A DNA stretch of 64,000 nucleotides from Acinetobacter sp. NIPH 2100 (GCF_000369805.1 NZ_KB850224.1:3700460-3764459); one strand, 5' to 3'; numbered from the stretch's first letter, positions 24,617 to 33,953 are shown. Notes: generated from the letters alone by a model not told the origin. Translations and numbers: made by a program.

Positions 24617-26914
24617 CTACTTTTGAATAGGTTTCTTCTTTTTCAATGCTGCGCCTCGGCTAAATAGTTTTACCTTTTGAGCAGCATTAGATAATTTTTT
24701 ATTGTTCTCAATATGATATGGTAAAAAGAAATGTCTATAGGTGAAGTACGGGACAAGGTACTGTGTTATCTCTTTCTGTAACTCCTTATTCAAACTTTCG
24801 ACTACAACTGAATGCTGATTTAATGCATGTGCGGATTGCATGATGGGTAAGTCTTTAACAACTGAGGAAAATGAATCTGGCTGTATTGGACCAGACTCTA
24901 ATTGGCGACGTAATAGAAATTCTTCCCATGCTCGATCCAATTTCCAAGCAAGGCTGGCTTGATTTTTAAAAGACTCATCCGTGCAATTTAAAATAACTAC
25001 CAAATCAATGTATGGTTTATTTTGGTAATCATCTAACCAAACTAAAAAATATCCAACTAAGTCGCGCAATAGTTCAGTACGTTTATTAAGGCGCAAAAAT
25101 TCAGTAAAGGATGCCGAAAAAGCACTCCTTAAAACCTCGTTATCGAAATAGGGACAATCATAAACAATTTGAAATCTCGCTAACACTCGATCTTGTTTAA
25201 AAAAGGCTTGAACATATTTTTTTGTATCAACTGTCCTCTTCTCATAGTAGGCAAAATGCTCATCCTTATAAAGAACCTTCTGAACCCCAGAAATAGAAAT
25301 CAAATTACTCACTCGAACCGTATGGGGGTCAATGCCACTGGCAAAGGTCGTTTTCTCACGTGCCTCATTTAAAGCTTTCACTTGATTGACTGTTAAACGT
25401 ATATCTCTGCTGAGTATGATCTCCCGCATTTTGAGCCAAATAACGCTCTGAAGCAGCAAATCAAATCGACCGTATAACCGTTGGTTATAAATATTAAGTG
25501 CTTCAAATGCATCAATCCCTAATGGAACAAATTTTTCAAGAAGAAAGAGCAATTGATTACCTAAGCGAGTAACCCGTATCTGTTTTTCTTGATTCACAGC
25601 TCCAAAGGTGAGAATAAAAAATGGCTCTCTTTGCTGAGCCAAGTTATCTATAAAAATACCGAGATAGTGCAAAAAGGAAGGATCATACAGTTTTCCATGC
25701 TCATCCCCGAGTTGAAGTTCACGGTAGTAAATCAGCACTGCTTTATTTTTTTCTTGTAGAACTTTATCTAAATGCTTTGTGTCCCAGACCAAATTAACAC
25801 TAGCACTATAATTATTGAATTTCCTAACATTTAGAGGTTGATCATAGTCAGCAAATTTATCTTGTTTTGCGCCTAAATATATCTTTGAGTATTCTCGATT
25901 GACCAATAAGAGAGTGTTGAAATTCGTATTTGTGCTTAACCTAAAAAACTGTTCATAGCGACAATAAGGACTAACAGTCCAATAAAAAAAACGTCTTAAT
26001 TGCTCTTCATTATTCAGGTTCCCAAGCACAGATGAATAAGCAATTTGATCAATTTTCTCCCCCCAATCCTCTAAATTAATGGGGTAATCAATGACAAGAT
26101 CAGCCAATTTTTTAGATATAATGCTGATCAAATTTTGCTTTACTTTTTTTGCGCCACCCGCATAAATCAGAATACAGCTGAACTTTAATCCTCGCTTACC
26201 ATCATCCTCAATTTTATAAAAAGCTTTTACCAATCCTGGATCACTTTCCAAAATGTTCTTTTTGATAAAATCGATATCTTTGTCTCGTTGTCGAGCAAAC
26301 ATATCATAATTAAAAAGGGAATTTCCATTTGGGAAGTGGAAATTTAAACAGACTGTAAAAAGCGATCCATACATTTTATATAAAGAGAAAACCTCCTCAT
26401 ACTTCTGTTCTTCCATCAAAAAGTTTGAGATTTTAATAAAACTTTTAGACAGGGAACCTGCTCTTTGATCTAAGCGAAATTTGATACTTCTTATTAGATT
26501 AACTAAATAATGAAGATCAACTTTAGTACCTGCTCTTAAAGACAGAAGCTCCCATGGTAGGGAAATATTTAGTTTTGAATTATCACGTGCTATAGATAAA
26601 AGTGTATGAAACCACTCAAATTCAATCGAACCATTAAGCCCCCAAATTCCAAGACTTTCATTCTGCTCTTGAAATAATTCATTGAAGATGCTTTCCGTTT
26701 TACTCATCAGACTGATCAATCTTAGAGACTGTAAAATTTTCTGATTGTCTAAATTTTTTTCTATTCCCCATAGCAACTCTAAGACATCAATATGTTCTCT
26801 AAAAATAGAAAAATGACATGCTTCCGAACTAGGGCAATCTGCTAGGTAGACTGGAAACTTTAACTGACATAATTTAAAAAAATCCCTATCATTTATTTTG
26901 TATGCCATTTCCAT
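24617..26914 (-). CDS. Large orphan protein (765 aa), possible degenerate Gp2-like relative
   Basis: I do not recognise this family. It has no signal peptide, membrane span or Walker motif. It is rich in aromatic and charged residues, and its C-terminus is strongly basic (LKKKKPIQK). Two stretches recall the Gp2/YagK core: residues 183-252, with 'IEDDGKRGLKFSCILIYAG' where the neighbour has an 'IEQGEKKGYHCHLLLIYDG' pattern, and residues 581-644, with 'LVGYFLVWLDDYQNKPYIDL'. In both, the HxH histidines are absent. It could therefore be an inactive partner of the duplicated protein, but the similarity is weak and by eye. It is transcribed in the same direction as that gene but 294 nt upstream, so it may have its own promoter. 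Confidence 0.6.
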   Translation of the reverse strand: MEMAYKINDRDFFKLCQLKFPVYLADCPSSEACHFSIFREHIDVLELLWGIEKNLDNQKILQSLRLISLMSKTESIFNELFQEQNESLGIWGLNGSIEFEWFHTLLSIARDNSKLNISLPWELLSLRAGTKVDLHYLVNLIRSIKFRLDQRAGSLSKSFIKISNFLMEEQKYEEVFSLYKMYGSLFTVCLNFHFPNGNSLFNYDMFARQRDKDIDFIKKNILESDPGLVKAFYKIEDDGKRGLKFSCILIYAGGAKKVKQNLISIISKKLADLVIDYPINLEDWGEKIDQIAYSSVLGNLNNEEQLRRFFYWTVSPYCRYEQFFRLSTNTNFNTLLLVNREYSKIYLGAKQDKFADYDQPLNVRKFNNYSASVNLVWDTKHLDKVLQEKNKAVLIYYRELQLGDEHGKLYDPSFLHYLGIFIDNLAQQREPFFILTFGAVNQEKQIRVTRLGNQLLFLLEKFVPLGIDAFEALNIYNQRLYGRFDLLLQSVIWLKMREIILSRDIRLTVNQVKALNEAREKTTFASGIDPHTVRVSNLISISGVQKVLYKDEHFAYYEKRTVDTKKYVQAFFKQDRVLARFQIVYDCPYFDNEVLRSAFSASFTEFLRLNKRTELLRDLVGYFLVWLDDYQNKPYIDLVVILNCTDESFKNQASLAWKLDRAWEEFLLRRQLESGPIQPDSFSSVVKDLPIMQSAHALNQHSVVVESLNKELQKEITQYLVPYFTYRHFFLPYHIENNKKLSNAAQKVKLFSRGAALKKKKPIQK

Positions 26915-27527
26915 AATTTAATAATCTAAAGCAATAAGTTATAATCTATAATTTAAATCAAAAATTATATTATTCCAATATTTAAAAATATTAATCCTTA
27001 ATTAATTACAATTTATTCTATTAAATATTTATATTTATTTCTTAAATTAAAGTACATCAATCCATCGATAAATATTATATATGTGATTAAAAATAAGAAA
27101 TTCTGATATATTTTCTATCAAATCAATAAAATCTACTCAACGGCAAGATGATTGATAGGATAAGTACACATACACATAGGTAGATTAAAGAAAACAGCAC
27201 GAATAACCCTTAACAGATAGAAAAGGCTATAGGAGAGAAAAATAAACAAAGACGTGAAATGGCTTTTCTGAGCAAAGAGAAATTTTATAGCTTACAAAAA
27301 CCAAATAGGGTGGTGAGAAGCAAATAGGGTCCTAACAGGGCTTAACTAAAGCTTTATAGTTTTGAACTATATGAAGTAAATTATTATTTAAAAAATCTTA
27401 ACAATATAACGAGAAATGATAGCTAATAAATTTCACTTTGGATAATGATCTATCTCTCGATCAGTACACAGACGATAGATACTACAACGTCACTGGATTT
27501 TAGCCTGTTATCCCAAATACGAATTAA
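26915..27527. other. AT-rich intergenic region without a recognised gene
   Basis: This stretch is very AT-rich and holds no credible gene. It contains a 10-bp direct repeat CAAATAGGGT (27302-27311 and 27321-27330, spaced 19 nt). The part near 26900-27130 is nearly all A/T and could carry the promoter of the 765-residue gene. I see no tRNA, terminator or coding signal. Confidence 0.5.
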
Positions 27528-28259
27528 TTAAATCCCCAAAACCATCTGATAAGGTTTAAATCCATCCAGTACAACTCCACCAATCAAATTGATGAATGGT
27601 TCTGTATTACCATAAGCCATCCATTGATCTAGGGCCTCATAGTAGGCCAAGCGATTCTCTACAGTAATCACACTGGGTGGATAGCCAGCTTTTAATAGTT
27701 CCAGATTCATCAGTAACCGAGATGTTCGACCATTCCCATCAACAAAAGGATGGATACCAACGAAATCTGCATGGACTTTGGCTGCTCGCTCAACTGGATG
27801 CAATGTATCAGCTTCCGTGTTATACCAATCTATAAACTGAGCCATTTTTTGATTAAGCAAATTGTAGTCTGGCAGATTGGTTCTAGCACCTGAAATTAAT
27901 ACGTTCTCCTGGCGATATCGCCCAGCATTCTTATCATCAATATTTTTCAAGATCAATTGATGGATGCTCCGAATTTGACACTCTGAAAAGGATTCTTGTT
28001 TTTTTCTAATATCTTCGACATACAAGATTGCATCACGATGATTGATAACTTCAAAATGCTCTTTTAATGCCTTACCTCCTACCCCAATACCCTCTAGAAC
28101 AACTTTGGTCTCCAATAGGGTTAAAGTATTACCCTCAATCGCATTGGAATGGTAAGTCCAGCGTAGGACTAAATCTTCATGTAGATTTTTGACAATCGCA
28201 GGTGATAGAGGTAGATGCTGATCTAATTTAACTTTTAAATCATCAATGATCTCAAACAT
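27528..28259 (-). CDS. Class II Fic-domain AMP-transferase
   Basis: This 243-residue protein has the full Fic active-site loop HPFVDGNGRTSR (170-181), including catalytic H170, the anion-binding residues and R181. The N-terminal helix carries SNAIEG (S38-E43), which fits the (S/T)xxxE(G/N) autoinhibitory motif of class II Fic proteins, so E42 would block ATP gamma-phosphate placement until relieved. Such proteins usually transfer AMP (or sometimes phosphate) to hydroxyls of target proteins. No antitoxin-like gene is adjacent, as expected for self-inhibited class II. It lies at the edge between the mobile segment and core chromosome. Confidence 0.88.
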   Translation of the reverse strand: MFEIIDDLKVKLDQHLPLSPAIVKNLHEDLVLRWTYHSNAIEGNTLTLLETKVVLEGIGVGGKALKEHFEVINHRDAILYVEDIRKKQESFSECQIRSIHQLILKNIDDKNAGRYRQENVLISGARTNLPDYNLLNQKMAQFIDWYNTEADTLHPVERAAKVHADFVGIHPFVDGNGRTSRLLMNLELLKAGYPPSVITVENRLAYYEALDQWMAYGNTEPFINLIGGVVLDGFKPYQMVLGI

Positions 28260-28592
28260 GCTAGTCTCTTATTTAGTATGTAATTAAATGATCATATACT
28301 GAAAAATGATGCCAATAAAATCACACAGGCTACGATAAGGGTTCCATGCTATATTAAGAACAATAGCTGAGTAGCTAAGTTAGTACCTTCATGCAGTTGG
28401 GGGTATAACTAGGGGTAAAATATAAAATATCATTTTTAAGTTTCATTAATTATCATACCTTTAAATTGATAAGTTTATTCCCTCTCTCGCCAGAATTTTT
28501 TAATTAAAAAAATCAATAATAATAGCTGTATTCTCAAACCTATTTTTTCCCATTTTTGCTACCCTATTTCTTTTACTTTCCTACCTTTCACT
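28260..28592. other. Intergenic region with G-rich tandem motif near the element boundary
   Basis: No gene is seen. At 28399-28421 lies GGGGGTATAActa followed by GGGGTAAAAT, an imperfect tandem repeat. Similar G-rich tandem motifs are found beside integrase genes and att sites of P4-like elements. AATTTTTTAATTAAAAAAAT near 28495 is an AT palindrome, probably promoter-associated. I take this as a candidate right end of the mobile segment. Confidence 0.35.
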
Positions 28593-28919
28593 ATGCTCAG
28601 TTTATTTGTTTACGGCACATTAGGGCCCAACCGTCCCAATGCCCATGTTATGGAAAATATTGGTGGTACATGGGCAGACGCACATGTCTTTGGCACACTC
28701 AAACAACAAGGTTGGGGAGCTGAATTGGGCTTTCCGGGTATTGTTTTAGATCAAACAGATCAAAAGGTCTCTGGCTTTGTATTTTTCTCAGATAACCTAG
28801 AACAACATTGGCAAGCACTGGATGAATTCGAAGGTGCAGGCTATCAACGTGTGCCCGTCAAAGCGCATTTAAGTACAGGCGAAATCGTTGATTCCTTTGT
28901 TTATGCGCTCAATACATAA
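28593..28919 (+). CDS. YtfP/gamma-glutamylcyclotransferase-like protein
   Basis: This 108-residue protein begins 'LSLFVYGTLGPNRPN', the YGTL substrate-loop motif of the gamma-glutamylcyclotransferase (BtrG/YtfP) fold, and has 'LDEFEGAGYQRVPV' with the family's glutamate (E in DEFEG). Members cyclise gamma-glutamyl amines, but for bacterial YtfP-type proteins the substrate is often unknown. Length is normal for the family. It stands alone upstream of tRNA-Thr on the plus strand and begins what looks like core chromosome. Confidence 0.8.
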   Translation: MLSLFVYGTLGPNRPNAHVMENIGGTWADAHVFGTLKQQGWGAELGFPGIVLDQTDQKVSGFVFFSDNLEQHWQALDEFEGAGYQRVPVKAHLSTGEIVDSFVYALNT

Positions 28920-29019
28920 GTTAAAATTGGCGAAAATTCGACGATTCAATTAAATTTATCTGTTTGCTCATTTTTTCGCTTGTTTTTTTAAACAGATTCT
29001 GTAGAATTCTCGCCACGTT

Positions 29020-29095
<76 letters not shown>

Positions 29096-29104
29096 TTTCT
29101 CTCT

Positions 29105-29527
29105 TTATTCTCTTTTCTTCCCCATCATTCTTTCAAAATGCGAAATATTCGGATTTAACAGATCCCATTCATTTGCATGACTCACAAAACATTCTGCTTG
29201 CGGTTGATACAGATTTGGATCATCCAGTGTTCCTGCACGTATTGAAATCATCTCAGGTACGAGTTCTGGTAAACCAAACATTTGCGAACCACAGTTGGGG
29301 CAAAATGCACGGCGGATCGGCTTGCCTGATAAACCGAAAGATTCAAAATATTTCAGCTCGCCTTCGATTTTCAATTCAGATTGATGAAAGAACGCAATCG
29401 GTGCATAGGCACTGCCTGTAGCTTTCTGACAGTCACGACAATGACAATTAAAACGATAACGTGGCGTAACTTCCGCCTGATAGCTCACTGCCCCACACAG
29501 GCATGAACCTTTATATTCATTTGGCAT
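29105..29527 (-). CDS. GFA/CENP-V-domain zinc protein
   Basis: This 140-residue protein has the glutathione-dependent formaldehyde-activating (GFA) fold: CLCGAVSY near residue 9, 'NCHCRDCQKATGSAYAP' (~28) and 'RAFCPNCGSQMFG' (~76), giving the cysteines for two zinc sites. Members catalyse S-hydroxymethylglutathione formation or act on unknown substrates; most bacterial paralogs are uncharacterised. It starts 7 nt after the methyltransferase gene on the same strand, so it is the last gene of a three-gene operon with the methyltransferase and FAD oxidoreductase. Confidence 0.87.
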   Translation of the reverse strand: MPNEYKGSCLCGAVSYQAEVTPRYRFNCHCRDCQKATGSAYAPIAFFHQSELKIEGELKYFESFGLSGKPIRRAFCPNCGSQMFGLPELVPEMISIRAGTLDDPNLYQPQAECFVSHANEWDLLNPNISHFERMMGKKRE

Positions 29528-29534
29528 CTTGTTC

Positions 29535-30368
29535 TCACTTTTTTACTGCACTGATTTGAATATAACGTACTAATCCATCTTGGTAGAGTTTTCGGCACAA
29601 CTTGGCAGTCATGTTTATTTTGAGTTGGGCCAAATCAAAAGCTGTTTTTTCAATTTTTCGTGTTTCGATATATTCCGCAAAACCATTCAATACAGGTTCA
29701 GAAAAATCCTGAATTTCAATGTCAGTAAAATCATGCTGCGCCAAAATTTGCACAAGCTGCTGCTGATCCATCAAGTGTTGCCAATTCACATCTGCACTTT
29801 TCAACAGGTAGTGATATTTCTGTTTTTGTAGATAAGTACAATTCTGCCAATTCTCTGACCACATCAGGGTATGAAAAGCGATGCGGCCTTTTGAATTTAA
29901 AACAGTAGAAGCTGAATCGAGAAATGAATTCAAATGACTGTGATAGGCGGCATCTATACACAGCACCACATCAAATGAATTCAAAAATTGCAGGGCTTTT
30001 AAATTCAAAAAAGATTCACAATGAATTTGCACTTGTGGCAATTGTTTTTGAATTCGTTTGACGCAATCAGCTTGTAGCTCAACTGCACTGAGCTGTTGAA
30101 TTTGATAATGCGTCAACCAATGTAATAGGCTTGCGCCTTGTCCACAGCCTAAATCTAAAACACGATCTGTGGATTTCAGTTGAATCGATCGTGCAATTTG
30201 ATCGGCCAGACTTCGACAGGCCTGTGGATAATTATCATGTTGGCCTTGCCAAAAGCCTAAATTACTCCAAGCAAGCAATGCATCATCACCGAGCCGTTTG
30301 GCATCAATCGCATATTTATGCCCAATGACAATGACTTTTTCAATCAGTGCTTGCTTGAAGGTGGCCAT
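29535..30368 (-). CDS. Class I SAM-dependent methyltransferase
   Basis: This 277-residue protein has a Rossmann methyltransferase core with motif I 'VLDLGCGQGASLLHWL' (~71-86), an acidic residue ending beta-2 ('LSAVELQADCVKRI') and 'FDVVLCIDAAYHSH' as motif IV. The layout is like small-molecule or fatty-acyl C-methyltransferases of the UbiE/cyclopropane-synthase group. The substrate is unknown. It follows the FAD oxidoreductase by 2 nt, so the two enzymes likely act in one pathway. Cyclopropane or methyl-branched lipid modification is a possible but unproven role. Confidence 0.8.
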   Translation of the reverse strand: MATFKQALIEKVIVIGHKYAIDAKRLGDDALLAWSNLGFWQGQHDNYPQACRSLADQIARSIQLKSTDRVLDLGCGQGASLLHWLTHYQIQQLSAVELQADCVKRIQKQLPQVQIHCESFLNLKALQFLNSFDVVLCIDAAYHSHLNSFLDSASTVLNSKGRIAFHTLMWSENWQNCTYLQKQKYHYLLKSADVNWQHLMDQQQLVQILAQHDFTDIEIQDFSEPVLNGFAEYIETRKIEKTAFDLAQLKINMTAKLCRKLYQDGLVRYIQISAVKK

Positions 30369-30370
30369 GT

Positions 30371-31669
30371 TTAATAGCCGAGTTCAGGCGCAACGGCTAC
30401 TTTCGGTTTTAATCCAACAAATGGCACAGAGGCGCCTAAAATTTCAGAAATATGCATCGCAGAGGTTACTGCTGATTCTAAAATTGGCAAGCCATCACAT
30501 GACCATGAACCGCAATAAAATACTTTGCGATTTAAATCTAAATGGCGTTGCTGAATTTGTTTATTCAGGGCCACCGTTTCCGAATCGACTACTGCACGGG
30601 TGAGTTTGACCTTGGAAATAATTTTCTTCGGATCAATATCAATCACAGGGCACCACGTCTGGAACACGGCATTTTTACCAACCAAGCTAGGTTCAATCGC
30701 ATTGATCCACACGGTAAATTGCTGACGGGTAAATTTACGATCCATCATATAGCTCAACACCGCCCAATCTTTACGACGCTCTGGCATCACAATTGGATCG
30801 GTATGAATGACTAAATCACCTTGTTCAAAACGGAACTTTTTCAATAAGGCAATGTCTTCGGCAAATTGTGGCTGCTTGAGAAAATCTTCAATCACTGGCG
30901 TAGGTGTCGCAATCACTACACGATCAAATAACTGATTTTCACCTTGCTCATTTTCCACCAGAACTTTTTCGCCCTGCTCTTCCACTTTTTTAACTGGAGA
31001 ACCGCTATGAATTTCAATACCTTCAATCAAGCGATTGACTAGCGCAGGTGTGCCACCTTTCATCCGCAATAACGCTTCACCTTCAGTCAACTGACGGATA
31101 AATTCTAGTAAAGGTTTGGCAGGCCATTCACCGATGGTTTTGGGATGGCACGTACAAATCGTGTACAGCACTGGCATCACTGTACCATGCCAGAACACTT
31201 CCTCAATATGATATTGATTCATGAACTCGGCCAAGGTGATGTCTTGATTATCCGATTTAAAGAATTGGTGCACCGCGGTTTTCAGCTGCAACATGCCTTT
31301 GACCAAACGCCAACCATATTGCTGAATGCCTTTGCGGTTATTAATAATTGGGAAATTGCCAATACGGCTGCGCGATGTGGTCAGCCATGTATCAGTCTTA
31401 TCTTCAAACAACCAACTGCAAGCCATAAACGTACGGACAGGAAAGGTTTCAATGCCCAAGTAGCTTGCCAAGCTGAGCGTATTTTGCCAAAGCTTTGGAT
31501 TCATTACACGTAATGGGGCATCAATAATACCACCATCAAAATCAATACTATGACTATCCATGCCTCGTCCAGCAAGTGCTTCGAATATAGTAACCTTATG
31601 CCCTGCATCATGTAGGATTCTGGCTGAGGCAAGTCCTGCCATTCCACTGCCAATAATTGCAATATCCAA
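30371..31669 (-). CDS. FAD-dependent amine-oxidase-like oxidoreductase
   Basis: This 432-residue flavoprotein has the dinucleotide-binding start 'IAIIGSGMAGLASARILHDA' (GxGxxG plus a downstream glutamate in 'VTIFEA'), then 'LFDRVVIATPTPV' and the C-terminal FAD-contact segment 'VFYCGSWSCDGLPILESAV'. This is the pattern of amine oxidase/protoporphyrinogen oxidase-like enzymes, which are often linked to desaturation of lipids or carotenoids. It heads the operon followed by the methyltransferase and the GFA protein. The same FAD-protein plus methyltransferase pairing is seen around cyclopropane-type lipid enzymes, which hints at fatty-acid or isoprenoid chemistry. The substrate is unknown. Confidence 0.8.
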   Translation of the reverse strand: MDIAIIGSGMAGLASARILHDAGHKVTIFEALAGRGMDSHSIDFDGGIIDAPLRVMNPKLWQNTLSLASYLGIETFPVRTFMACSWLFEDKTDTWLTTSRSRIGNFPIINNRKGIQQYGWRLVKGMLQLKTAVHQFFKSDNQDITLAEFMNQYHIEEVFWHGTVMPVLYTICTCHPKTIGEWPAKPLLEFIRQLTEGEALLRMKGGTPALVNRLIEGIEIHSGSPVKKVEEQGEKVLVENEQGENQLFDRVVIATPTPVIEDFLKQPQFAEDIALLKKFRFEQGDLVIHTDPIVMPERRKDWAVLSYMMDRKFTRQQFTVWINAIEPSLVGKNAVFQTWCPVIDIDPKKIISKVKLTRAVVDSETVALNKQIQQRHLDLNRKVFYCGSWSCDGLPILESAVTSAMHISEILGASVPFVGLKPKVAVAPELGY

Positions 31670-32102
31670 AATTATGTCCCATCAGTTGATGATTTTTCTT
31701 GATTATGACCGATAGTTAAGCGAAACGCGGTATTAAAAAATACCAGATTCGAGGCTTCTGCCAGACTTTTGTCGTAATATCGTTGTTGGATTCTTGTTAC
31801 ATTTTATCACAATTTGCATTTCAATCGTAACATAATGAAAAATTTGAATTTATTACATTTTAGGACATAAAAACATACAGAACATTCTATATTTTTTCAT
31901 TTTCAGCACTTTACACGCTTTGCAAAGCCCCAGATTAGTGCTATTTTTATTTAACAATAACGAGAACAAAGTCACATAACAAGCTGAATAATTATAAGTG
32001 ACATAATATTAAAAAAATCAATAGAGGACCCTTACAGCGAAAGCCTATCACTCTAACGGAGTGATAGGCTTTCTTATATAAGCAACTGATTTAATTCATC
32101 AA
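31670..32102. other. Intergenic region upstream of the FAD oxidoreductase
   Basis: No gene is seen in these 433 bases. The left part should hold the promoter of the leftward FAD-oxidoreductase operon. The right part holds the long hairpin described separately. The middle is AT-rich, with no other recognised signal. Confidence 0.4.
32039..32073. terminator. Long perfect hairpin beyond pirin
   Basis: GAAAGCCTATCACTC / GAGTGATAGGCTTTC (32039-32053 / 32059-32073) form a perfect 15-bp stem with a 5-nt TAACG loop, about 30 nt past the pirin stop. There is no proper T-run on either side. It is probably a terminator or mRNA end-protecting structure. Confidence 0.6.
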
Positions 32103-32969
32103 TTAGGCTTCCATTACACCAAATTTACCGCTATTGAAATCACGAACTGCTTCGACGATTTCCGCTTTGCTATTCATGACAAAAGGTCCATAACCTTCAA
32201 TCGGTTCATTCAGTGGTTGGCCTGTCAAAATCAAAAATTTACTGTCCTGTTCGGCCTTCATACTAAAGTCAATTTCTTCTCGACTCAGCACCACCAAACT
32301 CGGTGCTTCAATGCTTTGACTTCCATTTAAGCTAACCTGACCAGAGAGCAGCACCAATAAAGTGGTATGGCCTTCGGTTACATAGAAGGTATGTTGCTGA
32401 TCTTTAACCAGGGTGCCATCCCACACATTGACTGGACTAAAAGTAGTTGCTGCGCCCGCAGTATCTTGATATTGACCTGCAATTACACGCATTTCACTGC
32501 CTGCATCATCCAGTGCAATATGCTGAATTTGATCTGCTTCAATCGCTTGGTATTTCGCTGGGGTCATTTTTGAATGCGCTGGCAAATTCACCCACAACTG
32601 TACCATTTCAAATAAACCCCCTTGATGAGCGAACTCAGGTGAATGAAACTCTTGATGCAGGATACCACCACCCGCAGTCATCCATTGCACATCACCCGCT
32701 TTGATGGTGCCACCACCACCACTTGAGTCTTTATGTGTCACTTCACCTTTATAGGCAATGGTTACTGTTTCAAAACCACGATGTGGATGCGACCCCACGC
32801 CATGCTGCGCTGTGGTTGGATCAAAGCGATAAGGTGCCGCATAGTCCAACAGCAAAAAAGGACTGATGCTTTGGCCTAAACGGTCATAAGAAAACAAGTT
32901 ATAAACTGGGAAACCATCACCCACCCAGTGCATGTGTTTGTTTTGATACACACCAAGAATTTTTTTCAT
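32103..32969 (-). CDS. Pirin-family cupin protein
   Basis: This 288-residue two-cupin protein is a pirin. The metal site of the N-terminal cupin is complete: 'GSHPHRGFETVTIAYKGEV' supplies two histidines, and 'GGGILHQEFHS' supplies a histidine and glutamate for an iron ion. Bacterial pirins variously show quercetin dioxygenase activity or modulate metabolic enzymes; the role here is not known. The second cupin (~170-260) lacks the metal residues, as is usual. It stands alone on the minus strand. Confidence 0.9.
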   Translation of the reverse strand: MKKILGVYQNKHMHWVGDGFPVYNLFSYDRLGQSISPFLLLDYAAPYRFDPTTAQHGVGSHPHRGFETVTIAYKGEVTHKDSSGGGGTIKAGDVQWMTAGGGILHQEFHSPEFAHQGGLFEMVQLWVNLPAHSKMTPAKYQAIEADQIQHIALDDAGSEMRVIAGQYQDTAGAATTFSPVNVWDGTLVKDQQHTFYVTEGHTTLLVLLSGQVSLNGSQSIEAPSLVVLSREEIDFSMKAEQDSKFLILTGQPLNEPIEGYGPFVMNSKAEIVEAVRDFNSGKFGVMEA

Positions 32970-33255
32970 TCGGTTTCTCCTATAGCGTAGAAGTTCTGTT
33001 CATGAGGTTAATTTTACGCCTCCGTGAATCTTGCTTATAGCCATAGATTAGCAACACATTATTCTATCTATAGGACAATTAAATTAATAAAACTAGATAC
33101 TGCTCGGGATGCTATCAATCATCCCATTTTTGATATTGTTTATCTCATTTTTTGCCCTTCATCTACCCTCAAAATTTATCTAGCATAATTCCAAGCAATA
33201 GCTAAAAAGAGCTGCTCTTTTTAAATTCTTTTTACAAAAACATGAGGATACAACC

Positions 33256-33882
33256 ATGACTAAAGATTATATTCGCCTAGATAAAGACAATGCTGCCGTG
33301 CTGTTGGTCGATCACCAAACAGGTCTGCTTTCTTTGGTTCGAGATATCGATCCTGATAAATTCAAAAATAATGTATTAGCACTTGCCGATGCCGCTAAAT
33401 ATTTCAATCTACCGACCATTTTAACCACCAGTTTTGAAAATGGCCCCAATGGTCCATTAGTACCAGAACTGAAAGACATGTTTCCTGATGCGCCTTATAT
33501 TGCCCGTCCTGGTCAAATCAATGCGTGGGACAATGAAGACTTTGTCAAAGCCATTAAAGCCACTGGAAAAAAACAATTAATTATTGCCGGCGTGGTCACA
33601 GAAGTATGTGTGGCCTTTCCTGCACTGTCCGCCTTGGCAGAAGGTTTTGAAGTATTCGTGATTACCGATGCTTCGGGAACATTCAATGCGTTAACCCGCG
33701 ATGCTGCGTGGGATCGTATGTCACAGGCAGGTGCACAATTGATGACTTGGTTTGGGATGGCATGTGAATTACATCGTGACTGGCGTAATGATATTGAAGG
33801 CTTGGGTGCATTATTCTCTAACCATATTCCTGACTATCGCAACTTAATGAATAGTTACACACAAAATACTGCTCAAAAATAA
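33256..33882 (+). CDS. ycaC: YcaC-type isochorismatase-family hydrolase
   Basis: This 208-residue protein closely resembles E. coli YcaC along its whole length ('NAAVLLVDHQTGLLSLVRDI', 'ENGPNGPLVPELK', 'IAGVVTEVCVAFPALSA', 'FSNHIPDYRNLM'). D19 and C118 occupy the catalytic acid and nucleophile positions. YcaC-type enzymes are oligomeric cysteine hydrolases with unknown natural substrate. A clear GAGGAT lies before the ATG. A stem-loop and a LysR-type gene follow directly downstream, and a second paralog lies 2.7 kb away (35946), also next to a LysR gene, so each hydrolase probably has its own regulator. Confidence 0.9.
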   Translation: MTKDYIRLDKDNAAVLLVDHQTGLLSLVRDIDPDKFKNNVLALADAAKYFNLPTILTTSFENGPNGPLVPELKDMFPDAPYIARPGQINAWDNEDFVKAIKATGKKQLIIAGVVTEVCVAFPALSALAEGFEVFVITDASGTFNALTRDAAWDRMSQAGAQLMTWFGMACELHRDWRNDIEGLGALFSNHIPDYRNLMNSYTQNTAQK

Positions 33883-33894
33883 AGCTTGCGAAGA

Positions 33895-33928
33895 AAAGAT
33901 TAGGATAGTTAATGCTATTCTAATCTTT
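33895..33928 (+). terminator. Stem-loop after ycaC
   Basis: AAAGATTAGGATAG (33895-33908) pairs with CTATTCTAATCTTT (33915-33928) through a 14-bp stem with one G-T pair. The T-run after it is weak, so termination may be partial and the LysR gene may also be read from the ycaC promoter. Confidence 0.55.
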
Positions 33929-33953
33929 CAATATTTATTGGATTCGACTTGCT

